NCBI RefSeq assembly: GCF_000296215.2 | Contig: NZ_CP013949.1 | Span: 1,667,501-1,731,500, forward strand | Direction: 5' to 3' | Source of the DNA: Bradyrhizobium sp. CCGE-LA001 | Lineage (GTDB): Bacteria; Pseudomonadota; Alphaproteobacteria; Rhizobiales; Xanthobacteraceae | Length of the DNA: 64,000 nt | Shown: in pieces, positions 33,898-43,777 of the stretch | How positions within the stretch are numbered: the stretch's first letter is position 1 | Layout: every line of letters starts with the position of its first letter | The notes under the pieces: model-generated | Database searches by the model: none | Seen by the model: only the letters and a program-made list of their open reading frames with translations | What the model was told of the DNA's origin: nothing | Translations under genes and position numbers: made by a program

Positions 33898-34634
33898 GTC
33901 GTCCTCTATAAGAATTGGCTCTCAGTGAACATGCCCACGACGTGCATAGACATGCGCACGAGTGAGACGTTATCACAAAAGCAAAATTGATACCAAGCAG
34001 ACGTGAAGCCGCATTGAGTCGCTCGCCGGAGGCACTCGCCCTCGGGCCCGCAGTCATTGCATGCCGGCGTCGCTATCACTGCCCTTCGGGTCGGGTGCCT
34101 TCTTAACCGGTCTCGCGACGGCACTCGGTCCCGGGTCCCGCCGCTACGCGTCGGCGCTATGCTGACCCTCCTGCGGGTGCCTCTTTCGCCGCGTCCGCAA
34201 GTGGTCTTCGCTTTCGCTCCGCCCACAGGCCCTCTCTTCCACAATTGTGAGACGCCTGTGAAAATGTCAGGCGGTTCTCGTATCATTGCCTGCATCACGT
34301 TCGCTCAGGTTTTGGCGCGTGCGGCCAGGGCCACACCGGGCTCTCGTGAACCGAGCCGCGCATCGTCTCGGGCTTGCGGCTTCGATCCCTCGCGCTAGAG
34401 CTTTGGTGCTCCTCGCCGGGGGCACTCGGGAAAGGGGCTCGCCTGCGGCGATCGCTATCACTGCCCCGTTCCCGGGTGCCGCTATTGAACCGGTCTCGTC
34501 GCTGCACTCGGACCCGCGTGCCCCTTCGGGTCGCTATGCTCACGCTCTCCGGGTGCCATTTTCCGATGAGGCGATGCGCCCTTGGGCGCACGCCTGATCG
34601 GGCCTGCGGCCTAAGGCAGATTGCGCTAGAAGCT
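33898..34634. other. 740-bp non-coding region with imperfect repeats
   Basis: No credible gene. It contains repeat B copies at 34,072-34,181 and 34,454-34,557 (both open with GCTATCACTGCCC and end GGGTGCC) and repeat A copy 2 at 34,334-34,395. The GC-rich TTCGGG-rich texture resembles sequence upstream of the relaxase. It may have accumulated by repeated duplication at the border between cargo and ICE backbone. Confidence 0.55.
34334..34395 (+). repeat. direct repeat A, copy 2
   Basis: Second copy of the 62-bp repeat at 33,551-33,612, with the shared opening CACCGGGCTCTCGTGAACCG. The 783-bp offset contains the Lys-rich gene and its terminator. Confidence 0.8.
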
Positions 34635-34718
34635 GAGAGTAAGAGTGCAGGCTGGGTTTTTCCGTGACGGGTTACAAGCTGCGAGAGAGGCTCGCGGTGC
34701 CCGTCGCGGAGACCCGCG
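34635..34718 (+). promoter_or_regulatory. structured 5' leader of the ardC-like gene
   Basis: The leader starts GAGAGTAAGAG and contains an outer stem GACGGG (34,666-34,671) with CCCGTC (34,700-34,705) and an inner stem GCGAG (34,681) with CTCGC (34,691). GGAG, the ribosome-binding site, is 2 bases after the outer stem. The same opening, outer stem, inner hairpin position and GGAG occur before the parB-like gene at 35,697, with different inner-stem bases, so pairing is kept although sequence changes. Confidence 0.6.
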
Positions 34719-35681
34719 ATGTCAAACCCTACTGCTCGCGCGCGCGCCGGCCAGGACCGGGCGAACCTCTATAACGAAATCACCGACAAGATCATCGCCG
34801 AGCTTGAGGCCGGACGCGTCCCCTGGGTTCAGCCCTGGGGTACGGCCGTGGCGAAAGCGCCGCTGACAATGCCGAAAAACGCATCGACTAACCGACAATA
34901 CAGCGGTGTGAATATCCTTATCCTCTGGGGCGCCGTGATCGCGCGCGGATTTGGCGGTCAAAGTTGGCTCACATTTCGTCAGGCGCTCTCGCTTGGCGGC
35001 CACGTTCGCAATGGAGAGCGCGGCACCACAGTCGTCTATGCTGATCGTTTCGTGCCGGATGACGAAAAGCGCCGCGCCGCCGAGACCGGTGAAGACGCGC
35101 AGGCGATTCCATTCCTCAAACGATTTACCGTTTTCAACGTCGATCAGTGCGCAGATCTGCCTCACGAGATTGCCACCGCTGCGCCGCCACCGCCGGCTGG
35201 CCTGATTGAACCCACGGTTGACGCCCTGATCAAGGCCAGTGGAATTCCATTTCGAATTGGTGGAGATCGCGCATTCTACGCAACAGCCGAAGACTATGTT
35301 CAGGTCCCGCCGCCGCAGGCCTATTTCGAACCCATCAACTGGCACCGCACCGCGTTGCATGAACTCGGTCATGCGACCGGGCATCCCTCGCGCCTCAATC
35401 GCGACCAGAGCGGATCCTACGGTACGAAGAAGTATGCCTTCGAAGAGCTGGTCGCCGAATTGAGTTCCGCGTTCAGCTGCGCATCGCTCGGGATCGTCCC
35501 CACCGTGCGCCATGCCGACTATATCGGCTCCTGGCTGGAAGTCCTGCGCGAAGACAATCGCGCCATCGTGCGGGCCGCCTCGCAGGCCAGCAAGGCCGCG
35601 GACTATTTGCTCGGTTTCGTTCCCGGGTCCATTGAGCCCGCATCGCTGGATTCGGCTATCGCCGATCACGAGGCTGCGTGA
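34719..35681 (+). CDS. ardC: ArdC-like antirestriction protein
   Basis: A 320-residue protein with an N-terminal ArdC-type single-stranded-DNA-binding domain (LYNEITDKIIAELEAG, then VPWVQPWG) and a C-terminal zincin-like metallopeptidase domain with HELGH near residue 213 and the downstream FEELVAEL helix. ArdC proteins shield incoming single-stranded element DNA from host restriction during conjugation. The ATG follows GGAG of the structured leader. It is the first backbone gene right of the cargo. Confidence 0.88.
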   Translation: MSNPTARARAGQDRANLYNEITDKIIAELEAGRVPWVQPWGTAVAKAPLTMPKNASTNRQYSGVNILILWGAVIARGFGGQSWLTFRQALSLGGHVRNGERGTTVVYADRFVPDDEKRRAAETGEDAQAIPFLKRFTVFNVDQCADLPHEIATAAPPPPAGLIEPTVDALIKASGIPFRIGGDRAFYATAEDYVQVPPPQAYFEPINWHRTALHELGHATGHPSRLNRDQSGSYGTKKYAFEELVAELSSAFSCASLGIVPTVRHADYIGSWLEVLREDNRAIVRAASQASKAADYLLGFVPGSIEPASLDSAIADHEAA

Positions 35682-35696
35682 TGCCTGGCCTCGCGC

Positions 35697-35777
35697 GAGA
35701 GTAAGAGGAGGGGAGCTGTTTGCGACGGGTTGGAAGCCGAGAGAGAGTCTCACGGCCGCCCGTCGTGGAGAGCTAAA
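35697..35777 (+). promoter_or_regulatory. structured 5' leader of the parB-like gene
   Basis: Begins GAGAGTAAGAG only 16 bp after the ardC stop. Outer stem GACGGG (35,724-35,729) pairs with CCCGTC (35,759-35,764). The inner hairpin is GCCG (35,736) with CGGC (35,753) and GAGA (35,741) with TCTC (35,748), loop GAG. GGAG follows at 35,767. The layout repeats that of the ardC leader. Confidence 0.6.
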
Positions 35778-37895
35778 ATGACGAAAGCCGTACAAAAGAT
35801 CACGCTGTCGCCTTCCCGGGACATTCCCTTCAACAAGCTCGTGCTCAGCCAGTCGAACGTTCGCCGGGTCAAGGCCGGTGTCTCGATCGAGCAGCTAGCC
35901 GAGAGCATCGCGCAGCGGACGCTTCTGCAAAGTCTGAGTGTCCGGGCCGTTGTTGATGCAGATGGCAACGAGACCGGCATGTTCGAGGTGCCAGCGGGCG
36001 GCAGGCGCTATCGCGCTCTCGAACTCCTGGTGAAGCAAAAACGCATGTCAAAGACGCAGGCGGTACCGTGCGTTGTGCGTGAAGGGGGTATCGCCGCGGA
36101 CGATTCGGTGGCGGAGAACGATGAGCGGGTCGGCCTGCATCCGCTCGATCAGTTTCGGGCCTTCCAGACACTCCGCGATCTCGGCATGAGCGAGGAAGAC
36201 ATTGCCGCCCGCCATTTCGTGAACCCTGCAATTGTCAAGCAGCGCCTGCGGCTGGCGTCGGTGTCGCCGAAGCTGCATGAGGTCTATGCCGAAGACGGCA
36301 TGCCTCTCGAGCAGCTCATGGCGTTCTCGGTCACGGCCGATCACGCCCGCCAGGAGCAAGTCTGGGAGAATGTCAGCCGTTCCGGCTATGACGAGCCTTA
36401 CCAGATCCGGCGCTTGCTCACCGAGAACACCGTACGCGCGTCCGATCGCCGCGCCCAATTTGTGGGCCTTGATGCCTATCAGAACGCGGGTGGCGGCGTT
36501 CTGCGGGATCTGTTCGAGCACGATGACGGCGGCTGGTTTCAGGACGTCGTGCTGCTCGACCGCCTCGTAACCGAAAAGCTCAAGGCCGAGGCTGAGACGA
36601 TTGCGGCCGAAGGTTGGAAGTGGATATCGGTCGCCGTAGAGTTCCCCTACGGTCACACCCAAGGCCTAAGTGAAATCGAGGGCAGACCTGTCGATCTCTC
36701 GTCTCAGGAGCAGGCCACCATCGATGCGCTGAACGCCGAGCAGGCCAAGCTTGAGTCCGATTATCAGGACGCCGATGAATTGCCCGATGAGGTCGATCAG
36801 CGTCTCGGCGAAATCGAGTCGGCGCTGGCGGCATTCGAAGACCGGTCGATGCTTTACGAAGCGACCGAGATCGCCCGAGCTGGCGTCTTCATCAGCATCG
36901 ATTCCGAAGGACGTCTCTCCGTGGACCGGGGCTACGTCCGGCCAGAGGACGAGGTGCCGGCAACGGATTCTGATGTCGGACATGACACCGACGTGTCGTC
37001 GACCAAAGGTCAAGAAGAGGGCCCTTCCCTCCAGCGCACGGTCATCGCGGTCGCGGGTGGTGCGTCCGATGCCGAGGATGATGATGAAGACGCGGCCAAG
37101 CCTCTGCCGGATCGGCTGATCACCGAGCTGACGGCGCATCGGACGCTGGCCTTGCGGGATGCGCTGGTAGAAAATCCTGCGATCGCGTTCCAGGCGGTCC
37201 TGCACAACTTCGTGCTGACGGCCTTTTACCGGTTCGCATCGTCTGGGAGCTGTCTTGAGATCGGCCTTCGCACGCCGAACTTTCCCGCTCAAGCTCCTGG
37301 GTTGAGAGAAAGCGTGTCTGCGAAGGCGGTCGAGGCGCGGCATGAGGCCTGGAAGGCACGATTGCCGAAGAGCGAAAACGATCTCTGGGATGCGCTCACG
37401 GCTCTTGATGGTGGTGCACAGGCATCGCTGTTCGCCCATTGTGCATCATTTGCCGTCAACGCCGTCTATGAGCCGGCGAATCGCTACAATCAGGGGCGCG
37501 TCTCCGCCAATGGCGTTCGCACGCGTCTCGACCAGGCTGAGGTGCTGGCCCGCGCGGTCGGGCTCGACATGGTGCAGGCCGGCTGGCGACCGACCGTCGA
37601 CAACTATCTCGGCCGGGTCACCAAGCCGCGTATTCTGGAAGCGGTGCGGGAAGCGAAGGGCGAGCCGTCGGCCCAACTGATCGACCATCTGAAGAAGGCC
37701 GATATGGCCAAGGAGGCTGAGCGCCTTCTGGATGGCTCGGGTTGGTTGCCGGAGCCGCTGCGTCTCGTCGATCCCGATGCGGCGCCAGTGGGACAGGAGG
37801 GCGAAGCGGGCCCGCTGCCCGAATTCCTCGCCGACGATGAGGATCAGGAGAACGCCGGCGACGAAGATCCGCAACAGCTCGACGCGGCTGAGTGA
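35778..37895 (+). CDS. ParB/RepB-like partition protein
   Basis: A 705-residue ParB-family protein. Residues 10-110 form the ParB N-terminal domain (IPFNKLVLSQSNVRR, then IEQLAESIAQRTLLQSL and FEVPAGGRRYRALELL, the GGRRYRA motif that binds CTP in relatives). A helix-turn-helix follows (MSEEDIAARHFVNPAIVKQR). The long C-terminal half is typical of ICE and plasmid ParB proteins, with an acidic linker DAEDDDEDAA. It likely maintains the element or regulates its genes. I chose the ATG after GGAG; upstream is leader. Confidence 0.87.
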   Translation: MTKAVQKITLSPSRDIPFNKLVLSQSNVRRVKAGVSIEQLAESIAQRTLLQSLSVRAVVDADGNETGMFEVPAGGRRYRALELLVKQKRMSKTQAVPCVVREGGIAADDSVAENDERVGLHPLDQFRAFQTLRDLGMSEEDIAARHFVNPAIVKQRLRLASVSPKLHEVYAEDGMPLEQLMAFSVTADHARQEQVWENVSRSGYDEPYQIRRLLTENTVRASDRRAQFVGLDAYQNAGGGVLRDLFEHDDGGWFQDVVLLDRLVTEKLKAEAETIAAEGWKWISVAVEFPYGHTQGLSEIEGRPVDLSSQEQATIDALNAEQAKLESDYQDADELPDEVDQRLGEIESALAAFEDRSMLYEATEIARAGVFISIDSEGRLSVDRGYVRPEDEVPATDSDVGHDTDVSSTKGQEEGPSLQRTVIAVAGGASDAEDDDEDAAKPLPDRLITELTAHRTLALRDALVENPAIAFQAVLHNFVLTAFYRFASSGSCLEIGLRTPNFPAQAPGLRESVSAKAVEARHEAWKARLPKSENDLWDALTALDGGAQASLFAHCASFAVNAVYEPANRYNQGRVSANGVRTRLDQAEVLARAVGLDMVQAGWRPTVDNYLGRVTKPRILEAVREAKGEPSAQLIDHLKKADMAKEAERLLDGSGWLPEPLRLVDPDAAPVGQEGEAGPLPEFLADDEDQENAGDEDPQQLDAAE

Positions 37896-37904
37896 AAACA
37901 GAAA

Positions 37905-37963
37905 GCGGGACGGCTCCGGCCGTCCTGCGGTTGCTTGGGGACCGGTGCTCAGCGCCGGTCCCC
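37905..37963 (+). terminator. double hairpin after the parB-like gene
   Basis: Two GC-rich hairpins follow the stop. The first pairs GCGGGACGG (37,905) with CCGTCCTGC (37,920). The second pairs GGGGACCGG (37,937) with CCGGTCCCC (37,955), followed by ATTCTTAT. They should at least attenuate transcription before the next gene. Confidence 0.6.
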
Positions 37964-38079
37964 ATTCTTATGGGCGAGGGCTCAGAGGGAGAGGCAGGCC
38001 GGGAAGGGTTTGAGCCGTTGGGGCGGAGGAGAGCGCCTGATGGTTCGACCCGTTCCTGCTCTCCGAAAGAAATCCTGCC

Positions 38080-41000
38080 ATGACCGAATCTCTCGCGGGC
38101 GGCGCTGCCGCCGCGCCGCTCTCGATGCGCGCCGCTGCAACTTTCACCTCCGCCGCCGTCAGGGCTGCGCGACAGCTCCTGACCGAGCTCGAACGGGGCC
38201 GGCGCATCGATGCCGCTGTTTTGCGTAGCGCCATGGAAGCCGCCTTTGGCGCTTCGGACACAGCCGGCGTTTGGAACTGGAAAACCGCCTATGACGTCTG
38301 CGAGGCGGCAACCGTTCTGTTCCTTCGCAAGTTCGGCCCGGCCATGCGCGCCAAGGCCGGCTCGACCGTCGCCATGCTGCCGATGCTTGCGAAGGTCGCG
38401 AACTGCCTGCCGACCCACACGCGGCGGTCCGAGGACAGCCAGGCATTTCAGCAATTCTCGACGCCGATCCCGCTCGGGCTGGCGGCATGCGCCGCAGCGG
38501 GCATTACGCGGGCTGATCGTGTTCTTGAGCCATCGGCGGGCACCGGTTTGCTCGCCATCTTTGCCGAGCTCGCCGGCGGCGCCTTGGTGTTGAACGAGTT
38601 GGCCGAGGCCCGTGCGGAGCTGCTCGATCATCTATTTGCGGGTGTTGAGGTCACGCGGTTCGATGCTGCTCAGATCGATGACCACCTCGACGTGAGTGTC
38701 GCGCCGAGTGTCGTTCTGATGAACCCGCCGTTCTCCGCGCTGGCAAATGTCGATCGGCGGATGGCGGATGCGGCCCTCCGCCACATCGCTTCGGCGCTCG
38801 CGCGTCTTTGCGACGGTGGACGCCTTGTCGCCATCGCTGGCGCTAACCTCGCGCCGGATAACCCGGCATGGCGAGATGCCTTTGTAGGGCTCCAGGAACG
38901 CGGGCGGGTCGTGTTTTCTGCGGCTATCGACGGCAGCCTTTACGCCAAGCATGGCACTCGGGCGGAAACGAGGCTGCTTGTGATCGACAAGCTGCCCGCC
39001 GCAGATCCGAAAGCTTTTCCTGCCTCGCCAGGAATGGCGGCCGATGTCGCTGCCTTGCTTGGCTGGGTGAAGCAGCATGTGCCTCCACGGCTGCCCGTCG
39101 CCGCGCCATCGGAAATCGTTGCTATCGGCCGGTCAGCGATGTCGCCGTCGGTCGGCGCCATTGCACCGCGTTCACCGCTCTCTTCGATAAGCGCCGCGCC
39201 AGAAGGCCTCGAACTTGCGTATGAGACCATCGAATGGTCGTCGCCGGAAGGCACCCGACTGACCGATGCGCTTTACGAGGAGTATGGATTGCAGTCAATC
39301 CGTATTCCGGGATCGTGCGCACACCCTACAAAGCTCGTGCAATCCGCGGCGATGGCTTCCGTTGCGCCACCGAAGCCATCCTATCGTCCGCACCTGCCTT
39401 CGACTCTGTTGGCAGACGGAGTTCTGTCGGACGCTCAGCTCGAGAGCGTCATCTATGCCGGCGAGGCGCATTCCGAGTTTCTCGCGGGCTCCTGGACGGT
39501 CGACGCGACCTTTGATGTTTTAGCCGCCGCGCGCGACGACGCGGAAAATGCCGTCCGCTTTCGCCGCGGCTGGTTCTTGGGCGATGGCACCGGGGCGGGC
39601 AAGGGGCGGCAGGTCGCGGGGATCCTGCTCGACAACTGGCTCAAGGGCCGCCGCCGTGCGATCTGGATCAGCAAATCCGACAAGCTGATCGAGGACGCGC
39701 AGCGCGATTGGTCCGCGCTCGGCATGGAGCGCCTGCTGGTTACGCCTCTTTCTCGCTTTCGCCAGGGCACCCCGATCCGCCTCGCGGAAGGCCTCCTATT
39801 TACCACCTACGCTACGCTGCGCACCGATGAGCGCGGCGAAAAGCTTTCGCGCGTCAGGCAGATCGTCGAATGGTTGGGCTCGGACTTCGACGGAGTGATC
39901 ATTTTCGACGAGAGCCACGCCATGCAGAATGCGGTCGGGTGCAAGGGCGAGCGCGGCGATCAGGCGGCCTCTCAGCAGGGGCGCGCGGGCTTGAGGCTTC
40001 AGCACGCCTTGCCGAATGCACGCGTGGTTTATGTGTCGGCGACGGGCGCCACCACGGTCCATAACCTCGCCTATGGCCAGCGCCTTGGCCTTTGGGGCGG
40101 CGCCGACTTCCCGTTTGCCACGCGTGCCGAGTTCGTCGAAGCCATAGAGGAGGGCGGCGTCGCGGCCATGGAGGTCCTGGCGCACGACCTCAAGGCGCTC
40201 GGCCTCTACGCAGCCCGCTCGCTCTCGTACGAGGGCGTCGCTTACGATCTCGTTGAGCACCAGCTGACGCCGGAGCAGGTTCGCATCTACGATGCCTATG
40301 CCGGTGCGTTCAGCGTCATCCATAACAACCTCGATGCGGCGATGCGAGCCGCCAACATCACCGGCGCAACGGGAACGCTGAACAGGCAAGCCAAGTCTGC
40401 GGCACGCTCCGCTTTCGAAAGCGCCAAGCAGCGCTTCTTCGGCCACCTCCTGACCTCGATGAAGACGCCGACGCTCATCCGATCGATCGAGAACGATCTT
40501 GAGGCCGGACACGCTGCGGTCATCCAGATCGTGTCGACGGGCGAAGCGCTGATGGAGCGCCGGCTCGCTGAGATCCCGACTGAAGAGTGGGGCGACATCC
40601 AAGTCGACATCACGCCGCGCGAGTATGTCCTCGACTACCTCGCTCATTCCTTCCCAGTCCAGCTCTACGAACCCTTCACCGACTCGGAAGGTAACCTCTG
40701 CTCCCGGCCTGTCTATCGCGACGGCCAGCCGGTCGAGAGCCGGGAAGCCGTCGCACGACGCGACCGCCTCATCGAGAAGCTTGCATCGCTACCGCCGGTA
40801 CCCGGCGCGCTGGATCAAGTCGTCCAGCGCTTCGGCACCGACATGGTCGCCGAGGTCACCGGCCGCTCGCGCCGCATTGTGCGCAAGCGCGACCGGCTGG
40901 TGGTCGAAAACCGAGCCGGATCGGCCAACCTCGCGGAGACTTCGGCCTTCATGGATGACGTCAAGCGGATCCTTGTGTTCTCCGACGCGGGCGGCACAGG

Positions 41001-42402
41001 GAGGAGCTACCATGCCGAACTGTTGGCTCGGAATCGCCGCCTGCGGGTCCATTACCTGCTCGAGCCCGGCTGGAAGGCCGACGCCGCGATCCAGGGGCTC
41101 GGCCGGACCAACCGGACCAACCAGGCGCAGCCGCCTCTGTTTCGTCCGATTGCGACCGACGTGAAGGCCGAAAAGCGCTTCCTCAGCACCATTGCCCGCC
41201 GGCTCGACACGCTGGGGGCCATCACGCGCGGCCAACGCCAGACCGGGGGGCAGGGCCTGTTCCGGCCAGAGGACAACCTTGAAAGCCAGTACGGTCGTGA
41301 TGCCTTGCGTCAGCTCTACATCCTGCTCGCGCGAGGCAAGGTCGACGGCTGCTCGCTTGGGAGGTTCGAGGATGCGACCGGTCTGAAGCTCATGGATGCC
41401 AATGGGCTCAGGGATGACCTGCCGCCGATCACGACCTTCCTCAACAGGTTGCTGGCGCTCACCATCGATCTGCAGAATGTCCTCTTCACCGCCTTCGAGC
41501 AGCTTTTGACCGCTCGGATCGAAGGCGCGGTTGCGTCCGGCACTTACGACCTCGGCCTGGAAACGCTGCGCGCTGAAAGCTTTGTCGTCACCGACCGGCG
41601 GACGATCTATGACCATCCGGGCACCGGCGCCGAAACCCGGCTGCTCACGGTCACCCAGCGCCAGCGCAATCATCCGGTGAGTCTGGATGACGCTCTTGCT
41701 CGTCTTTCCGATCGTCAGGCCGTCCTGTTGGTCAATGAGCGCTCGGGACGAGCCGCCGTGCAAGTGCCCGCGGCGAGCGTCATGCTCGACGACGGCGAGA
41801 TCGAGCGGCGCGTCCGTCTGTTCCGGCCGATGGATCAGCACACGGTCCCCTTGACCACCATGGCCGAAAGTCATTGGGACGAAGCGGATCGTGAACGCTT
41901 TGCCTCGACCTGGCTGGCGGAGCTTGCCGAGGTGCCCGAGTTCACGGAAAGCACGATCCACGTCGTGGCGGGCTTGCTGCTCCCCATCTGGAAGCGGCTA
42001 CCGAACGAATCGACCCGCGTCTATCGGCTTCAGACCGACGCGGGCGAACGCATCATCGGCCGCAAGGTCTCCGCCGCCTGGGTCGCAAGCGTCCTTGCGA
42101 CGGACGCCCCTGCGCTGACACCGGCCGCTGCTTTTGCCGCACTGATGGAGGGACGGACCGTCCTCGATCTTGCGGAGGGGCTCCAGCTTCGCCGCGTCCG
42201 GGTGATGGGTGCATATCGCATCGAGCTGTCGGGATTCAACGACACGATGCGCGATCGCCTCCGTGCTTACGGCCTCTTTGGGGAGATCATCTCCTGGAAG
42301 CTGCGCATGTTCGTGCCCACGGATACGAGCGGCGTGGAGGTTCTATCCAAGGTGCTCGACACGTATCCGGTAGCGCGCATCGGCGGGCGGGAGGCCGCCT
42401 GA
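38080..42402 (+). CDS. Strawberry-notch-type methylase-helicase
   Basis: A 1,440-residue protein typical of this ICE class. Residues 120-330 hold an adenine-methyltransferase-like domain with the NPPF catalytic motif near residue 212. Residues 480-800 hold a superfamily 2 helicase core: GDGTGAGKGRQVAG (Walker A-like, near 500), IIFDESHAMQN (DEAH-like, near 607), and SATGATTVHNLAYG. The C-terminal half carries the helicase-C domain (LLEPGWKADAAIQGLGRTNR) of Strawberry notch proteins. It probably remodels or marks element DNA. The start follows an unusual long hairpin at 38,028-38,064. Confidence 0.85.
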   Translation: MTESLAGGAAAAPLSMRAAATFTSAAVRAARQLLTELERGRRIDAAVLRSAMEAAFGASDTAGVWNWKTAYDVCEAATVLFLRKFGPAMRAKAGSTVAMLPMLAKVANCLPTHTRRSEDSQAFQQFSTPIPLGLAACAAAGITRADRVLEPSAGTGLLAIFAELAGGALVLNELAEARAELLDHLFAGVEVTRFDAAQIDDHLDVSVAPSVVLMNPPFSALANVDRRMADAALRHIASALARLCDGGRLVAIAGANLAPDNPAWRDAFVGLQERGRVVFSAAIDGSLYAKHGTRAETRLLVIDKLPAADPKAFPASPGMAADVAALLGWVKQHVPPRLPVAAPSEIVAIGRSAMSPSVGAIAPRSPLSSISAAPEGLELAYETIEWSSPEGTRLTDALYEEYGLQSIRIPGSCAHPTKLVQSAAMASVAPPKPSYRPHLPSTLLADGVLSDAQLESVIYAGEAHSEFLAGSWTVDATFDVLAAARDDAENAVRFRRGWFLGDGTGAGKGRQVAGILLDNWLKGRRRAIWISKSDKLIEDAQRDWSALGMERLLVTPLSRFRQGTPIRLAEGLLFTTYATLRTDERGEKLSRVRQIVEWLGSDFDGVIIFDESHAMQNAVGCKGERGDQAASQQGRAGLRLQHALPNARVVYVSATGATTVHNLAYGQRLGLWGGADFPFATRAEFVEAIEEGGVAAMEVLAHDLKALGLYAARSLSYEGVAYDLVEHQLTPEQVRIYDAYAGAFSVIHNNLDAAMRAANITGATGTLNRQAKSAARSAFESAKQRFFGHLLTSMKTPTLIRSIENDLEAGHAAVIQIVSTGEALMERRLAEIPTEEWGDIQVDITPREYVLDYLAHSFPVQLYEPFTDSEGNLCSRPVYRDGQPVESREAVARRDRLIEKLASLPPVPGALDQVVQRFGTDMVAEVTGRSRRIVRKRDRLVVENRAGSANLAETSAFMDDVKRILVFSDAGGTGRSYHAELLARNRRLRVHYLLEPGWKADAAIQGLGRTNRTNQAQPPLFRPIATDVKAEKRFLSTIARRLDTLGAITRGQRQTGGQGLFRPEDNLESQYGRDALRQLYILLARGKVDGCSLGRFEDATGLKLMDANGLRDDLPPITTFLNRLLALTIDLQNVLFTAFEQLLTARIEGAVASGTYDLGLETLRAESFVVTDRRTIYDHPGTGAETRLLTVTQRQRNHPVSLDDALARLSDRQAVLLVNERSGRAAVQVPAASVMLDDGEIERRVRLFRPMDQHTVPLTTMAESHWDEADRERFASTWLAELAEVPEFTESTIHVVAGLLLPIWKRLPNESTRVYRLQTDAGERIIGRKVSAAWVASVLATDAPALTPAAAFAALMEGRTVLDLAEGLQLRRVRVMGAYRIELSGFNDTMRDRLRAYGLFGEIISWKLRMFVPTDTSGVEVLSKVLDTYPVARIGGREAA

Positions 42403-43463
42403 TGTCCCGCGATGCTTCCGAACTGGCACACCGCCTCTCGCGCGAGGCTGAGGCGGTGTGCCGACACTATCTGTCCAATGGCAGGCGGGCGGGGCGGTAC
42501 TGGCTGGTCGGCGACGTCCACAACACGCCGGGCCGCTCGTTGTTCGTGCGGCTGCACGAATCGCCGAAGGGACCCGCTGGGAAATGGACCGACGCCGCGA
42601 CCGGAGAACATGGTGATCTCCTCGACATCATCCGCGAAAGTCTGGCCTTGCGAGACTTTCGCGAGGTCGCCGAGGAGGCGAGGCGGTTTCTAAAGCTGCC
42701 TCGTTCAGAACTGCAATTCGCTCCGAAACCCATTCGTTCAGTCGCGCCAGCCGGATCGCAGGAAGCCGCTCGTCGGCTCTTTGCGATATCAAGCCCGATT
42801 GAAGGGACGCTAGCCGAGACGTACTTGCAAGGCCGCGAAATAGGCCAAATCCATCATGGTGGCAGCCTTCGCTTCCACCCGCGTTGTTACTACCGACCGG
42901 ACGAGCATTTGCCGAGCGAAACATGGCCGGCGATGATAGGCTCGGTCACGGACCTCGAGGGACGGATCACCGGCGTGCATCGCACCTGGCTAGATCCACA
43001 CGGCTTTGATCGCGTGCGGCTCGGCAAGGCCCCGATCGACACGCCACGACGGGCCATGGGCGACCTGCTTGGTAACGCCGTTCGCTTCGGCGTGGTGGAC
43101 GACGTGCTCGCTGCGGGCGAGGGGATCGAGACCATGCTTTCGCTTCGCTACGTGCTGCCAACCTTGCCCATGACCGCTGCGCTCTCGGCCAATCACCTCT
43201 CAGCCATGTTGCTGCCGTCTGGCCTACGCCGACTCTATATCGCTCGTGACGCAGATGCCGCCGGAGATGCCGTACAGGCTATTCTCACCCAGCGCGCAGA
43301 AGCCGCCGGCATCGAAGCGATCGGATTGTCGCCCCGGCTAGGCGACTTCAACGAAGATCTGCACATCTTCGGCCTCGAGGCCCTTCGAGCAGCGTTGCTA
43401 CTTCAACTCGCACCGGAGGACGTCGTCCGTTTCCTGCATTTGTCGATGGCAACTGCGGAATAG
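42402..43463 (+). CDS. TOPRIM domain protein (primase-like)
   Basis: A 353-residue protein. The N-terminal 60 residues resemble DUF7146 (RAGRYWLVGDVHNTPGRSLF). The TOPRIM domain follows, with AAGEGIETMLSLR near residue 240 and LYIARDADAAGDAV near residue 282, giving the E and DxD metal ligands. It probably makes primers for single-stranded element DNA after transfer. It overlaps the upstream methylase-helicase gene by TGATG, so the two are co-translated. Confidence 0.85.
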   Translation: MSRDASELAHRLSREAEAVCRHYLSNGRRAGRYWLVGDVHNTPGRSLFVRLHESPKGPAGKWTDAATGEHGDLLDIIRESLALRDFREVAEEARRFLKLPRSELQFAPKPIRSVAPAGSQEAARRLFAISSPIEGTLAETYLQGREIGQIHHGGSLRFHPRCYYRPDEHLPSETWPAMIGSVTDLEGRITGVHRTWLDPHGFDRVRLGKAPIDTPRRAMGDLLGNAVRFGVVDDVLAAGEGIETMLSLRYVLPTLPMTAALSANHLSAMLLPSGLRRLYIARDADAAGDAVQAILTQRAEAAGIEAIGLSPRLGDFNEDLHIFGLEALRAALLLQLAPEDVVRFLHLSMATAE

Positions 43464-43777
43464 CCTCGGCATTTCGATGGGCGTCGACAGGTCGGTCGCG
43501 GTGCGGCCACTGCCGGAAGAGGACGCAACCACGGCCTTCTAGAGGGCGATCGGACGGCAGGCGGCTCGGGCCGGCAATGGCTGTGTCCGGCTATTTTCCG
43601 CCGCGCGCCGGCGACGAGAAGACATATTAGCCACATGGCGAGCGCGCTTTGCATCGCGAAGCAAAATAGCCGGACTCCGCCATCCTCCGCTGCGCTTCGG
43701 CCCTCCGCTTCCGCCTACGCGGGGCTTCGGCGGACAAGCCGCTCCGGGTTCTGGCCCGTTCAGCCTGCCGTTTGAGT
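43464..43777. other. intergenic region, no gene seen
   Basis: Non-coding. It contains CTCCGCTGCGCT-type low-complexity sequence and a long imperfect inverted repeat (TCCGGCTATTTT near 43,590 with AAAATAGCCGGA near 43,665) that could form a terminator-like structure for the TOPRIM gene. The conserved leader of the next gene follows at 43,778. Confidence 0.5.

Noticed and set aside
40789..41961. 390-codon frame antisense to the methylase-helicase
   Set aside because: Shadow of the helicase C-terminal region.
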